In this document: one piece after another, positions 1 through 6,877 of the stretch
Layout: every line of letters starts with the position of its first letter
Position numbering within the stretch: position 1 is the first letter of the stretch
Assembly: GCA_044432945.1 (NCBI GenBank)
Contig: JAWXUD010000043.1
Span: forward strand, 1 to 11,734
DNA length: 11,734 nt
DNA from: JAWXUD01 sp044432945
GTDB lineage: Bacteria > Cyanobacteriota > Vampirovibrionia > Gastranaerophilales > Gastranaerophilaceae
Reading direction: 5' to 3'
Notes under the pieces: model-generated
Database searches by the model: none
The model's input: only the letters and a program-made list of their open reading frames with translations
Told to the model about the DNA's origin: nothing
Position numbers and translations under genes: made by a program

Positions 1-2
1 AT

Positions 3-800
3 CTAAAAATAAATGAACGCTGTGACGTTGATGAGATTGAAAATTGCTTTCCAGAAGTTATATTAGATTCTTGTGGTAAAGAATTGACTACTGATGATTT
101 AAAAGTTGGTATCAATTTTGTTGCAGAAACTAGTGATACTGATCACAGTGGTGCGACATCAGCTGTGATATTTGCTGATGGGACAGGTGCAGTAATAAGT
201 TATGATAAAAACTGTGAATGGTTAGACCCTTATGAAGGTGGAGCTAATCGTTCAGAAGCCGTGCAATGTGTAGCGATATTAGCTGATGTGAGTGGTAAAA
301 AAGGTAAAAACACGGTTGGCTCTGATATTTGGCCAGTTAACACATTGATGGGAGTGGAAGTAGATGGACTTTGTTGGATGTTAGCAGATGTTCCATATTC
401 TGCGATTAACACATGTAGCGATGCGACTTATGATGACACTGGTACGGCAAATGATTATTGTGCATCTAACACTTGGGCAGGTGCTATCAAAGCTTGTGAG
501 GATAGAGGTATGACTTTACCAACGAATTCGCAATTAGAAACATTAGCAATGAATTATTTATATGAGGATATTGTATTAGGTGTAGGAACTTCTAACGATC
601 AAGGAACACCAGTATCAGAGAATTTTGAAATGTTGTCGCTAAATGAAAGTTCGTTACCATTACGTTTATGGAGTTCTAGTTATAGTTCTGGTTATATTAA
701 TTATGGTGGAACATTTTATTTAACGAGTACGTATTTTCATGACCAGATTTATACAGATTATAAAAACAGTACATCTCCATATGTTCGTTGTGTAAAATAA
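3..800 (+). CDS. Prepilin-like secreted protein, Cys-rich, Lcl/FISUMP-like C-terminus (5' end missing)
   Basis: The frame is open from the window edge (first full codon at 3), so at least 265 residues are present and the start and prepilin leader lie outside. Position 84 is an internal TTG, not a likely start. The protein is clearly paralogous to the minus-strand gene at 10481-11590. Both share an N-terminal Cys trio, an ADGT segment, CEWLDPYE, QCVAI, a D-x-x-G-x-x-G-x-N-x-x-G-S-D loop, CW, NTC, WAGA-(I/L)-KAC and a terminal RCV. All ten cysteines match between the two, which suggests up to five disulfides and an extracytoplasmic location. The C-terminal part (KAC, then LPTNSQLETL, then LWSSSYSSG and VRCVK) resembles DUF1566/Lcl and FISUMP domains, which have a C-type-lectin-like fold. 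By analogy with its paralogue it should be a type IV pilin-like or pseudopilin-like protein. Its binding partner is unknown. Confidence 0.8.
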   Translation, partial: LKINERCDVDEIENCFPEVILDSCGKELTTDDLKVGINFVAETSDTDHSGATSAVIFADGTGAVISYDKNCEWLDPYEGGANRSEAVQCVAILADVSGKKGKNTVGSDIWPVNTLMGVEVDGLCWMLADVPYSAINTCSDATYDDTGTANDYCASNTWAGAIKACEDRGMTLPTNSQLETLAMNYLYEDIVLGVGTSNDQGTPVSENFEMLSLNESSLPLRLWSSSYSSGYINYGGTFYLTSTYFHDQIYTDYKNSTSPYVRCVK

Positions 801-819
801 TTTAATAACATAATTTATA

Positions 820-862
820 AAAAAATAGCCTTTAGGTTTTTTTAAAATCGAGGCTATTTTTT
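820..862 (+). terminator. Rho-independent terminator after the left prepilin-like gene
   Basis: A 12-bp perfect stem pairs 820-831 with 851-862. Its core is ATAGCCT/AGGCTAT, flanked by an A-run on the left and six T on the right, with a 19-nt loop. It lies 20 bases past the stop codon and just before the glmU promoter. The A/T symmetry would let it work in both directions, but only the plus strand has a gene ending here. Confidence 0.85.
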
Positions 863-871
863 CTAAGGAAT

Positions 872-900
872 TTGACATGCTTATATTGTGAGAGTAAAAT
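872..900 (+). promoter_or_regulatory. Sigma70-type promoter for glmU operon
   Basis: TTGACA (872-877, perfect -35), a 17-base spacer, then TAAAAT (895-900, 5 of 6). The predicted start of transcription is near 907, giving a leader of about 20 nt that carries GGAG at 913-916, nine bases before the glmU ATG. Confidence 0.75.
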
Positions 901-925
901 TGTTGGGTAAATGGAGAATTAAATT

Positions 926-2197
926 ATGGATATAAAATCAGTTATACTAGCAGCTGGCAAAGGCACTAGAATGAAATCTGAGACCCCTAAAGTTTTGCAC
1001 GAAATCTTTAGTAAACCATTGTTGGGGTATGTATTAGATAGTGTAAAAAACATAACTAATGAGAATTTCGTAATAGTAGGACATCAGGCGGAGCAGGTAA
1101 CTGATTATGTAGAGAATAAATATTCTAATGCAAAAACCATTTTGCAAACTCCTCAATTAGGGACAGGGCATGCTGTTTCGATGGTTTGTTCTGATTTGAA
1201 AAATTATGAGGGGTTGGTGTTGATACTTTGTGGCGATACACCGTTAATCACAGAGAAAACGCTTGCTGATTTTATAGAGTATCATAGTGAGCTTGGTTCT
1301 GATTTAACGGTTATGAGTACAATATTTGATGATCCGACAAATTATGGCAGAATCGTTCGTGAGAGCGATAACGCTTTAAAATGTATTGTTGAAGAGAAAG
1401 ATGCTACCGATGAACAAAAAATGATTAAAGAGGTTAACGCAGGGATTTATTGTCTAAATTGGGGCAAAGTGAAAGATGTATTTTCTCAACTATCAAGTAA
1501 TAATGCACAAGGCGAATATTATTTGACTGATATTATCGAGTGGGGCAAAGAAAATTCACTGAATGTCAACGCTTTTATTCTAAAAAATAGCGATGAGATT
1601 TTCGGTATAAATTCACGTTCAAACCTAGCGACTGCTACAAAAATAATGAACACTCGTAAACTTAACGATTTGATGGAAAACGGGGTTACGATTGTTGATG
1701 TTGATAGCACTTGGGTTTCTCAAGATACAGAGATTGGTTCTGATACGATTATATTTCCTTCAACATATATCGAGGGGGAAAATATTATAGGCAAAAATTG
1801 CAAAATCGGTCCATCAGCACATTTGCGTGGCGATGTTGAGATTGCAGATAACGTTAAGATAGGGAATTTTGTTGAGGTGAAAAATGCTAAAATAAATAGC
1901 GACACTAACGCAGGACATTTGAGTTATATCGGAGATGCAGAAGTTGGCTCGAATGTTAATATTGGTGCTGGCACAATTACGGCAAATTATAACCCGTTGA
2001 CAAAAATCAAATCTAAAACTATTTTAGGTGATGATGTCAAAATTGGTTCAAATACAGTTTTGGTCGCACCAGTTGAGTTAGGCGATGGGGCGAATGTTGG
2101 AGCTGGAAGTGTTATAACAAAAAATGTTTCATCTTGGGCTTTGGCGGTTACTCGTTCTCCATTAAAAATCCTTGAGAACTGGGTTAAAAAGAAATAA
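926..2197 (+). CDS. glmU: Bifunctional UDP-N-acetylglucosamine pyrophosphorylase / glucosamine-1-phosphate N-acetyltransferase, short LbH domain
   Basis: GlmU acetylates glucosamine-1-phosphate and then uridylates it to UDP-GlcNAc in the cytoplasm, feeding peptidoglycan and other surface polymers. The N-terminal uridyltransferase half (about 1-230) shows LAAGKGTRM (8-16) followed by PKVLH, GDTPL with metal-binding Asp104, YGRIVRE, EEKDA, NAGIY and GIN with Asn228. The C-terminal left-handed beta-helix half carries AGHLSYIGDAEVG with the catalytic-type His331 and Tyr334, NIGAGTITANY, and a basic tail. At 423 residues it is about 30 shorter than the usual 450-456. The shortfall lies between about 255 and 300, i.e. 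in the first hexapeptide-repeat coils, while catalytic motifs remain. The acetyl-transfer loop reads NYNPLTKIKSKT rather than the common NYDG form and is two residues longer. ATG start with GGAG nine bases upstream. The MFS gene follows one base after the stop. Confidence 0.95.
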   Translation: MDIKSVILAAGKGTRMKSETPKVLHEIFSKPLLGYVLDSVKNITNENFVIVGHQAEQVTDYVENKYSNAKTILQTPQLGTGHAVSMVCSDLKNYEGLVLILCGDTPLITEKTLADFIEYHSELGSDLTVMSTIFDDPTNYGRIVRESDNALKCIVEEKDATDEQKMIKEVNAGIYCLNWGKVKDVFSQLSSNNAQGEYYLTDIIEWGKENSLNVNAFILKNSDEIFGINSRSNLATATKIMNTRKLNDLMENGVTIVDVDSTWVSQDTEIGSDTIIFPSTYIEGENIIGKNCKIGPSAHLRGDVEIADNVKIGNFVEVKNAKINSDTNAGHLSYIGDAEVGSNVNIGAGTITANYNPLTKIKSKTILGDDVKIGSNTVLVAPVELGDGANVGAGSVITKNVSSWALAVTRSPLKILENWVKKK

Positions 2198-2198
2198 A

Positions 2199-3596
2199 AT
2201 GACAAGACAAGAAGTTAAATGGACAATATTTGTTATAACTGTAATCGGCAATTTTATTGCGATGATAGATAGTTCTAGCGTCAATTTAGCACTTTTTGAA
2301 ATAGCAAAAGATTTCAACACAGCGATAAGCTCAGCACAATGGGTAATCATATCTTATATGCTTACGCTAACAGTCTTACTGCCCCTTTTTGGTAAATTAG
2401 GTGATATACTTCCTAAAAATAAGCTTTATGCAGGCGGGTTTTTGATATTTGCACTAGGAGCTTTTTTAAACACAACTGCAAGCTCGCTTCCTCTACTAAT
2501 TTTTTATAGATGCATAGAGGCGGTTGGTGCTTCTATTATGATATCAAATGCATCGGCGATTATTGCAACGATTTTCAAGCAAGAGCAAAGGGGTAAAGCA
2601 CTAGGGATTAATGGTTGTGTGGTGGCACTTGGAGGGTTAAGCGGTCCAGCGTTGGGCGGGGTGCTTTTGAACTTTTTTGGTTGGAATTATATATTTATCC
2701 CATCGATTGTCATAGCGTTATTTGGGGCGTACTTGTCTTATCAAATCCTTCCATCTTATGTAGCTAGTCATAAAATTTTCAAATTTGATTATGCAGGATT
2801 TTTTTATTTTACAACAAGTTTAGTAGCATTACTTTTGGCAATTTCAGAGGGGTATAATTGGGGTTGGGGATCTTTAAAAATTATTGTTTTAAGTGTTGTT
2901 GCACTGCTTTTTGGAGCGTTGTTTTATATAAGAGATCACAAAATAAATTATCCATTTATTAATTTTGATGTATTTAAGATAAAATCGTTTACGTTAGGGA
3001 ATTTAGCTATTGTGACTTCTTATATGGCTATGTTCACTAATAATATTTTAATCCCAATATTTCTACAGGATATATTAAAGTTCAATCCACTCAAAACAGG
3101 GTTGTTAATGCTTCCATTTTCAATATGTTTAGCAATTGCTGCACCGTTTTGCGGGGCTTATGCAGGCAAGCACGGTAGCAAAAATATAACTCGATTAGGT
3201 CCACTTGTGATGGTTTTAGCCTTGTTGTTATTTACGACATTCAATACTGATACTCAAATTTGGCAGATTATACTAGCCTCTTGTATTATGGGTGTGGCTA
3301 ATGGATTGTTTCAATCGCCATCGAACACTGCGATAATCGCATGTGTAAGCCGTGAACAACTTGGGGTCGCTAGTGGCATAATCGCACTTTCTAGAAATGT
3401 TGGCAACATAATGGGCGTGTCGTTGACTATCACTTTTTTCAGTGCTTTTAAAGATTATTTTTTATCGAATAAAATAGCGTATGAGCTTTCATTTTTAAAA
3501 GCATATCACTATACAATGCTTATAGGGATTGGTTTTGCCTTTGTGTGTTTCTTGTTAGCGTTTTTTGCTTATAAAGATGAAGTCGCCTCTAGATAA
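2199..3596 (+). CDS. MFS transporter, DHA2 (EmrB/QacA-like) 14-TM family
   Basis: Predicted inner-membrane proton-driven exporter of 465 residues. About 14 hydrophobic segments can be counted, which is typical of DHA2 drug:proton antiporters and not of 12-TM DHA1. TM1 contains IDSSSVNLAL with an acidic Asp24. The loop between TM2 and TM3 has motif A, GKLGDILPKNK (65-75). TM4 carries FYRCIEAVGAS with motif-B Arg104, and TM5 has the antiporter motif C, GLSGPALGG (146-154). The ATG at 2199 is chosen because it starts the TM1-proximal sequence and lies one base after the glmU TAA. An in-frame TTG at 2172 would overlap glmU and add an unconserved tail. No strong Shine-Dalgarno is visible, so translation is probably coupled to glmU. 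The substrate is unknown. The operon link with glmU may mean an envelope-related cargo or may be incidental. Confidence 0.88.
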   Translation: MTRQEVKWTIFVITVIGNFIAMIDSSSVNLALFEIAKDFNTAISSAQWVIISYMLTLTVLLPLFGKLGDILPKNKLYAGGFLIFALGAFLNTTASSLPLLIFYRCIEAVGASIMISNASAIIATIFKQEQRGKALGINGCVVALGGLSGPALGGVLLNFFGWNYIFIPSIVIALFGAYLSYQILPSYVASHKIFKFDYAGFFYFTTSLVALLLAISEGYNWGWGSLKIIVLSVVALLFGALFYIRDHKINYPFINFDVFKIKSFTLGNLAIVTSYMAMFTNNILIPIFLQDILKFNPLKTGLLMLPFSICLAIAAPFCGAYAGKHGSKNITRLGPLVMVLALLLFTTFNTDTQIWQIILASCIMGVANGLFQSPSNTAIIACVSREQLGVASGIIALSRNVGNIMGVSLTITFFSAFKDYFLSNKIAYELSFLKAYHYTMLIGIGFAFVCFLLAFFAYKDEVASR

Positions 3597-3599
3597 ACT

Positions 3600-3631
3600 T
3601 TTGTTTACATTCACTTGTAAATAAATTTTTT
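3600..3631 (+). terminator. Probable weak AT-rich terminator after the MFS gene
   Basis: An inverted repeat pairs 3600-3609 with 3616-3625 (TTTACA/TGTAAA core, one G-U pair, 6-nt loop), followed by six T at 3626-3631. It begins four bases after the MFS stop. The stem has only one G-C pair, so it may be leaky. The perfect TTTACA-N6-TGTAAA core could also be a protein-binding dyad near the typA promoter. Confidence 0.5.
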
Positions 3632-3683
3632 GTATCATACTATTATGATATAGATTTACTCAACGAAATATAATAGGAAAAAA

Positions 3684-5477
3684 ATGATGAACGAAAATAT
3701 TAGAAACATAGCGATTATCGCTCACGTAGACCATGGTAAAACAACTTTGGTTGATTGTCTTTTGAAACAAGCAGGTGCGTTTAGAACTAACCAACAGGTT
3801 CAAGAAAGAGTTCTAGATAGTAACGATTTAGAAAAAGAACGTGGAATTACGATTTTATCAAAAAACATCTCGATTAATTACAACGATACAAAAATAAACG
3901 TTGTTGACACCCCTGGTCACGCAGATTTTGGTGGTGAAGTTGAACGTGTATTAGGAATGGTTGATGGTGCGTTGCTTATTGTTGATGCTGCCGAAGGTCC
4001 TATGCCACAGACACGTTTTGTGCTTTCTAAGGCTTTGGAGTTAGGTTTGAAAATAATCGTTGTTATAAACAAGATTGATAAACCAGCTGGTGAGCCTTTG
4101 ACGGCGTTAGATAAAGTATTTGACTTGTTTACAGAATTGACTGATCGTGAAGATTTAATCGATTTTCCATTCATTTTTGCAAGTAGCTTAAATGGGTTTG
4201 CGATTAAAGATTTAGATGATGAAAGAAAAGATATGATTCCATTGCTTGATTGCATATTAGAAAATATCAAATCACCAACTGGTGACGCTACAAAGCCTTT
4301 ACAATTTAGAGCTACGACACTTGATTATAATGAATATGTTGGACGTATTGTAATAGGGCGTATTGAAAATGGAGGAGTAAAATCTCAAGAACAAGTTTGT
4401 GTAGTGCATGCTGATGGCAAACAAGAACGTGGTAAAATTACGAAACTTTTCGGGTTTCATGATTTAGGGCGTATTGAAATACAAGAGGCTTCTGCGGGTG
4501 ATATCGTTGGGATTGCAGGGTTTTCAGATATTCAAATCGGTGAAAGCGTTTGTTCTTTAGCTGATCCACAGCCATTACCTTTAATCACTGTTGATGAGCC
4601 AACATTGCAGATGAATTTCTCTGTTAATGATAGTCCATTTGCAGGGACTGAAGGTAAATTTGTTACTTCACGTCAAATTAGAAAAAGACTTTATGATGAA
4701 TTAGAAAAAAATGTAAGCTTGCGTGTTGAAGATACTGATACGACTGATATATTTAGAGTTTCAGGACGTGGCGAACTTCATTTAGGTATTTTGATTGAAA
4801 CAATGCGCCGTGAGGGGTATGAATTTCAGGTATCAAAACCAGAAGTAATATTGAAAAGAGTTGATGGTGAATTATTAGAGCCTTATGAGAATTTAGTAGT
4901 TGACGTGCCTGAAACTTATGCGGGTAGTGCTATTGAACGCTTGGCTGGTAGAAAAGCTGAAATGAAAGATATGATTACAGCTAGTGGAAGAACGACTTTG
5001 ACATTCCATATCCCTGCTCGTGGCTTGATTGGATTTAGAACAGAATTCATCAGAATGACACGTGGTGAGGGAGTTATGTATCATACTTATTTAGAGTATA
5101 GAGCTTTTGCTGGTGAGATTCCTCGTCAAAGAAACGGTTCTATCATCGCTCATGAACAAGGTGAAGCTATTCCTTATGCGTTGGCACAATACGAAGATCG
5201 TGGAACATTCTTTATCACTCCAAAAACAAAAGTTTATCGTGGAATGATTTTAGGTGAATGTAATAAAGCACAAGATATTGTTGTAAATATTTGCAAAACT
5301 AAAAAATTAACAAATATGCGTAGCTCAGGTGCTGATGTCATGGTTACATTGCAGGCTCATAAAACTTTATCGTTAGAAGAATCGATGGAATATATCGCTG
5401 ATGATGAGTTGGTTGAAATTACACCAGAAAATATTCGTATTAGAAAAGCCGATTTAAATAGAAAAGCTTATAACTAA
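3684..5477 (+). CDS. typA: Translational GTPase TypA/BipA
   Basis: TypA/BipA is an EF-G-like GTPase that binds the ribosome and supports 50S assembly and translation under cold or other stress. All G-motifs are present: AHVDHGKT (13-20), RGIT (53-56), DTPGH (75-79), NKID (129-132) and ASS (166-168). Downstream come the beta-barrel domain 2, EF-G-like domain III (GRGELHLGILIETMRREG), and the TypA-type domain V and C-terminus with ARGLIGFRTEF, RQRNGS and a basic tail. Its 597 residues match the usual length of about 600. Two adjacent ATGs occur at 3684 and 3687; AGGA at 3675-3678 has better spacing to the second, so the first Met may be spurious. A possible promoter is TTGTAA (3615-3620) with TACTAT (3638-3643), 17 bases apart. 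It is weak and overlaps the upstream hairpin. Confidence 0.97.
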   Translation: MMNENIRNIAIIAHVDHGKTTLVDCLLKQAGAFRTNQQVQERVLDSNDLEKERGITILSKNISINYNDTKINVVDTPGHADFGGEVERVLGMVDGALLIVDAAEGPMPQTRFVLSKALELGLKIIVVINKIDKPAGEPLTALDKVFDLFTELTDREDLIDFPFIFASSLNGFAIKDLDDERKDMIPLLDCILENIKSPTGDATKPLQFRATTLDYNEYVGRIVIGRIENGGVKSQEQVCVVHADGKQERGKITKLFGFHDLGRIEIQEASAGDIVGIAGFSDIQIGESVCSLADPQPLPLITVDEPTLQMNFSVNDSPFAGTEGKFVTSRQIRKRLYDELEKNVSLRVEDTDTTDIFRVSGRGELHLGILIETMRREGYEFQVSKPEVILKRVDGELLEPYENLVVDVPETYAGSAIERLAGRKAEMKDMITASGRTTLTFHIPARGLIGFRTEFIRMTRGEGVMYHTYLEYRAFAGEIPRQRNGSIIAHEQGEAIPYALAQYEDRGTFFITPKTKVYRGMILGECNKAQDIVVNICKTKKLTNMRSSGADVMVTLQAHKTLSLEESMEYIADDELVEITPENIRIRKADLNRKAYN

Positions 5478-5503
5478 TATTAATTTATTTGATATATAAA
5501 AGG

Positions 5504-5553
5504 TAGTCTTTAAATTAATCCTAAAACGGGATAAATCAAAAGACTATTTTTTT
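5504..5553 (+). terminator. Terminator after typA, also reached by the convergent XRE gene
   Basis: TAGTCT (5504-5509) pairs with AGACTA (5541-5546). The pairing continues inward as an imperfect stem of about 17 bp toward ATCC/GGGAT, followed by seven T at 5547-5553. The XRE gene stop lies inside the T-tract (5552-5554), so typA and the XRE gene converge here. The opposite-strand T-tract is shorter, so termination toward the left is less certain. Confidence 0.75.
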
Positions 5554-5869
5554 AGCTATTTGTAATAATAGCTAAAATTATATCTTGTAATAACGGTAAT
5601 TTTTTATTAGGAATTGTCTTAATTTGTCCTATAATATTTGCTCTTTGATGGTTTAGTTCTTTATGAGAAATGTTAAATAAAGAATTGATATCAATATCTA
5701 GAGCTTTTGCGATTTTAATAAATGTATCAAGTGTTGGTATCGAGCTACCGTTTTCGATTATACACATTTGTCGAGGCGAAATTTCAATAATTTCTGATAA
5801 TTTTTCTTGAGAAATCCCTTTTGCCAAGCGAAATTGTTTGATTTGCTTGCCTAGCAAATTTTTGTCCAT
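5552..5869 (-). CDS. XRE-family (Cro/CI-type helix-turn-helix) transcriptional regulator
   Basis: A 105-residue cytoplasmic DNA-binding protein. Residues about 7-62 form a classic HTH_3 domain: KQIKQFRLAKGISQEKLSEI, then SPRQMCIIENGSSIPTLDTF as the recognition-helix and loop region, then IAKALDIDINSLF. The remaining 40 or so residues are a helical tail of unknown role. The start is the ATG at 5869 because GGAGG (5879-5875 on this strand) sits five bases upstream. The in-frame TTG at 5881 would overlap that ribosome site. The gene is divergent from the prepilin gene at 5997, sharing a roughly 127-base region that contains a palindrome over the prepilin -10 box. It is therefore a candidate regulator of that gene, of itself, or of both. 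This link is inferred from arrangement only. Confidence 0.88.
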   Translation of the reverse strand: MDKNLLGKQIKQFRLAKGISQEKLSEIIEISPRQMCIIENGSSIPTLDTFIKIAKALDIDINSLFNISHKELNHQRANIIGQIKTIPNKKLPLLQDIILAIITNS

Positions 5870-5889
5870 AATAGCCTCCAATTCTATGT

Positions 5890-5895
5890 ATTATA
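5890..5895 (-). promoter_or_regulatory. Putative -10 box for the XRE gene
   Basis: A perfect TATAAT reads on the minus strand at 5895-5890, placing the transcript start near 5883 and leaving just enough leader for the GGAGG at 5879-5875. The -35 at optimal spacing is poor. An alternative promoter further upstream on this strand (TTGATA, then TATAGA) is also possible. Confidence 0.4.
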
Positions 5896-5938
5896 AGCTT
5901 TATTCTATAACTTCATAATGAAATACATATCAAGATAC

Positions 5939-5967
5939 TTGACAAATTGATATAGACATGTTATTAT
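5939..5967 (+). promoter_or_regulatory. Consensus promoter of the prepilin gene
   Basis: TTGACA (5939-5944, perfect -35), a spacer of exactly 17, then TATTAT (5962-5967, 5 of 6). Transcription should start near 5974, giving a leader of about 23 nt that carries GGAGGT at 5987-5992. Such a strong promoter suggests a highly expressed gene unless it is repressed. Confidence 0.75.
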
Positions 5968-5981
5968 GACTATGTCGATAT
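5950..5981. promoter_or_regulatory. Candidate operator palindrome over the prepilin -10 box
   Basis: ATATAGACAT (5950-5959) and ATGTCGATAT (5972-5981) are inverted arms, 9 of 10 complementary, 12 bases apart and centred on the -10 element. An overlapping perfect 8-bp inverted repeat, CATGTTAT (5957-5964) and ATAACATG (5980-5987), reaches into the Shine-Dalgarno. A bound dimer would block RNA polymerase. The divergent XRE regulator is the obvious candidate ligand, but no binding data can be read from sequence. Confidence 0.5.
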
Positions 5982-5996
5982 AACATGGAGGTAAAA

Positions 5997-6719
5997 ATGT
6001 TAAGATTTATTGAGGTAAGAAAAGGTTTTACACTAGCAGAGGTGCTAATTACGCTAGGTATTATTGGTGTCGTTGCGGCGATGACAATGCCAACGTTGAT
6101 GAACTCAACGCAAGGTGCACAGTACAAAACAGCTTTGAAGAAAGTGATTTCATCAGTTTCGCAAGGTATTACAATGAATTATGCAATTAAAGAGTATGAT
6201 TTTGCCAGTGCAGTAACAGAAACGGCTGTAGATAGTGTTGCTACAGCACAATCAGTTGGGTATATGTTGAGCAGTAGAATGAATTTGGAAGTTTATTCAA
6301 ATGCTGACTTGGTAGATACAACTGTTTATACGTTACCGACTGCACAAAGTTATTCAGATATAGAAGGTGATGGTACTTTCACTGCTACTACGGCAGCAAA
6401 TTTGGCGAAGTACACATCGTTGTTATTTGCTGATGGAACAATGTTCTATTATCCATACACATCAGCTGCTTGTGTAGAAAGTGATCCTGAAACAACTGCT
6501 ACAACTGGTTTATGTTTAGGTTTTGTTGATGTAAATGGTGCTAAAGGACCTAATAAAATTGTTGGTTGTGATTCAGCGACTTCAACTACTTCTGAAGCTG
6601 GTGATACCACTACTTCTAGTTGTGTAGTTTCATCTCCAGCAGACATTTATCCAGTAATTTTTTATGATCAAATAATCAAACCTTATACAGCTGCAGGAAA
6701 AGCGGTTTTGTATAACTAA
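5997..6719 (+). CDS. Type IV prepilin / pseudopilin-like protein
   Basis: Encodes a 240-residue precursor with a 10-residue basic leader (MLRFIEVRKG), a Gly at -1, then FTLAEVLITLGIIGVVAAM. This is the class III prepilin signature, with Phe+1 and Glu+5 (residues 11 and 15) and one membrane-spanning helix. A PilD-type peptidase should cleave and methylate it for assembly in a type IV pilus or type II secretion-like filament. The globular part (about 40-240) contains LLFADGT and FVDVNGAKGPNKIVGCD, a loop seen in similar form in the other two prepilin-like genes, and a Thr/Ser-rich stretch before the C-terminus. The start is the ATG at 5997, with GGAGGT (5987-5992) four bases upstream. The ATG at 5985 overlaps that site. 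Pilus machinery genes are not nearby, so it is probably served by machinery encoded elsewhere. Its exact role (major, minor or orphan pilin) is unknown. Confidence 0.88.
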   Translation: MLRFIEVRKGFTLAEVLITLGIIGVVAAMTMPTLMNSTQGAQYKTALKKVISSVSQGITMNYAIKEYDFASAVTETAVDSVATAQSVGYMLSSRMNLEVYSNADLVDTTVYTLPTAQSYSDIEGDGTFTATTAANLAKYTSLLFADGTMFYYPYTSAACVESDPETTATTGLCLGFVDVNGAKGPNKIVGCDSATSTTSEAGDTTTSSCVVSSPADIYPVIFYDQIIKPYTAAGKAVLYN

Positions 6720-6757
6720 AAACTTTGGAAATTTAATTGAACTTGTAATTTCTAAGC

Positions 6758-6791
6758 AAAAAATGCACCTATCGAATCGGGTGCATTTTTT
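6758..6791 (+). terminator. Strong Rho-independent terminator after the prepilin gene
   Basis: A 12-bp perfect stem, AAAAAATGCACC (6758-6769) against GGTGCATTTTTT (6780-6791), has a 10-nt loop, with the U-tract forming the 3' arm. It starts 39 bases after the stop codon. Confidence 0.9.
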
Positions 6792-6812
6792 GTATTTTAA
6801 AATAATTCTAGA

Positions 6813-6841
6813 TTGCAAATACACTATGCTTGAGATATTAT
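6813..6841 (+). promoter_or_regulatory. Putative promoter for the PhnA-domain gene
   Basis: TTGCAA (6813-6818, 4 of 6), 17 bases, then TATTAT (6836-6841, 5 of 6). The predicted start near 6848 gives a leader of about 30 nt. It lies just past the prepilin terminator, as expected for an independent unit. Confidence 0.55.
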
Positions 6842-6877
6842 TGTTTAAGAAACTAATTCAAATTTATAAGGGGATTT

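Noticed and set aside
600..800. Possible diversity-generating retroelement variable region in the lectin-like C-terminus
   Set aside because: The fold type fits known DGR targets, but there is no reverse transcriptase, no template repeat and no Asn-codon (AAC/AAT) enrichment in the window. Divergence from the paralogue is explained by ordinary duplication.
3917..4270. 117-codon open frame on the minus strand inside typA
   Set aside because: It lies wholly within a typA frame supported by all GTPase motifs, has no ribosome site, and its translation is Ser/Asn-rich with no domain. It is a shadow frame.
5870..5881. TTG start at 5881 extending the XRE protein by four residues
   Set aside because: The extension consists of the GGAGG ribosome site itself, so the ATG at 5869 is the better start.
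5985..5996. ATG at 5985 as the prepilin start
   Set aside because: It overlaps the GGAGGT site that is ideally placed for the ATG at 5997, and it has no ribosome site of its own.
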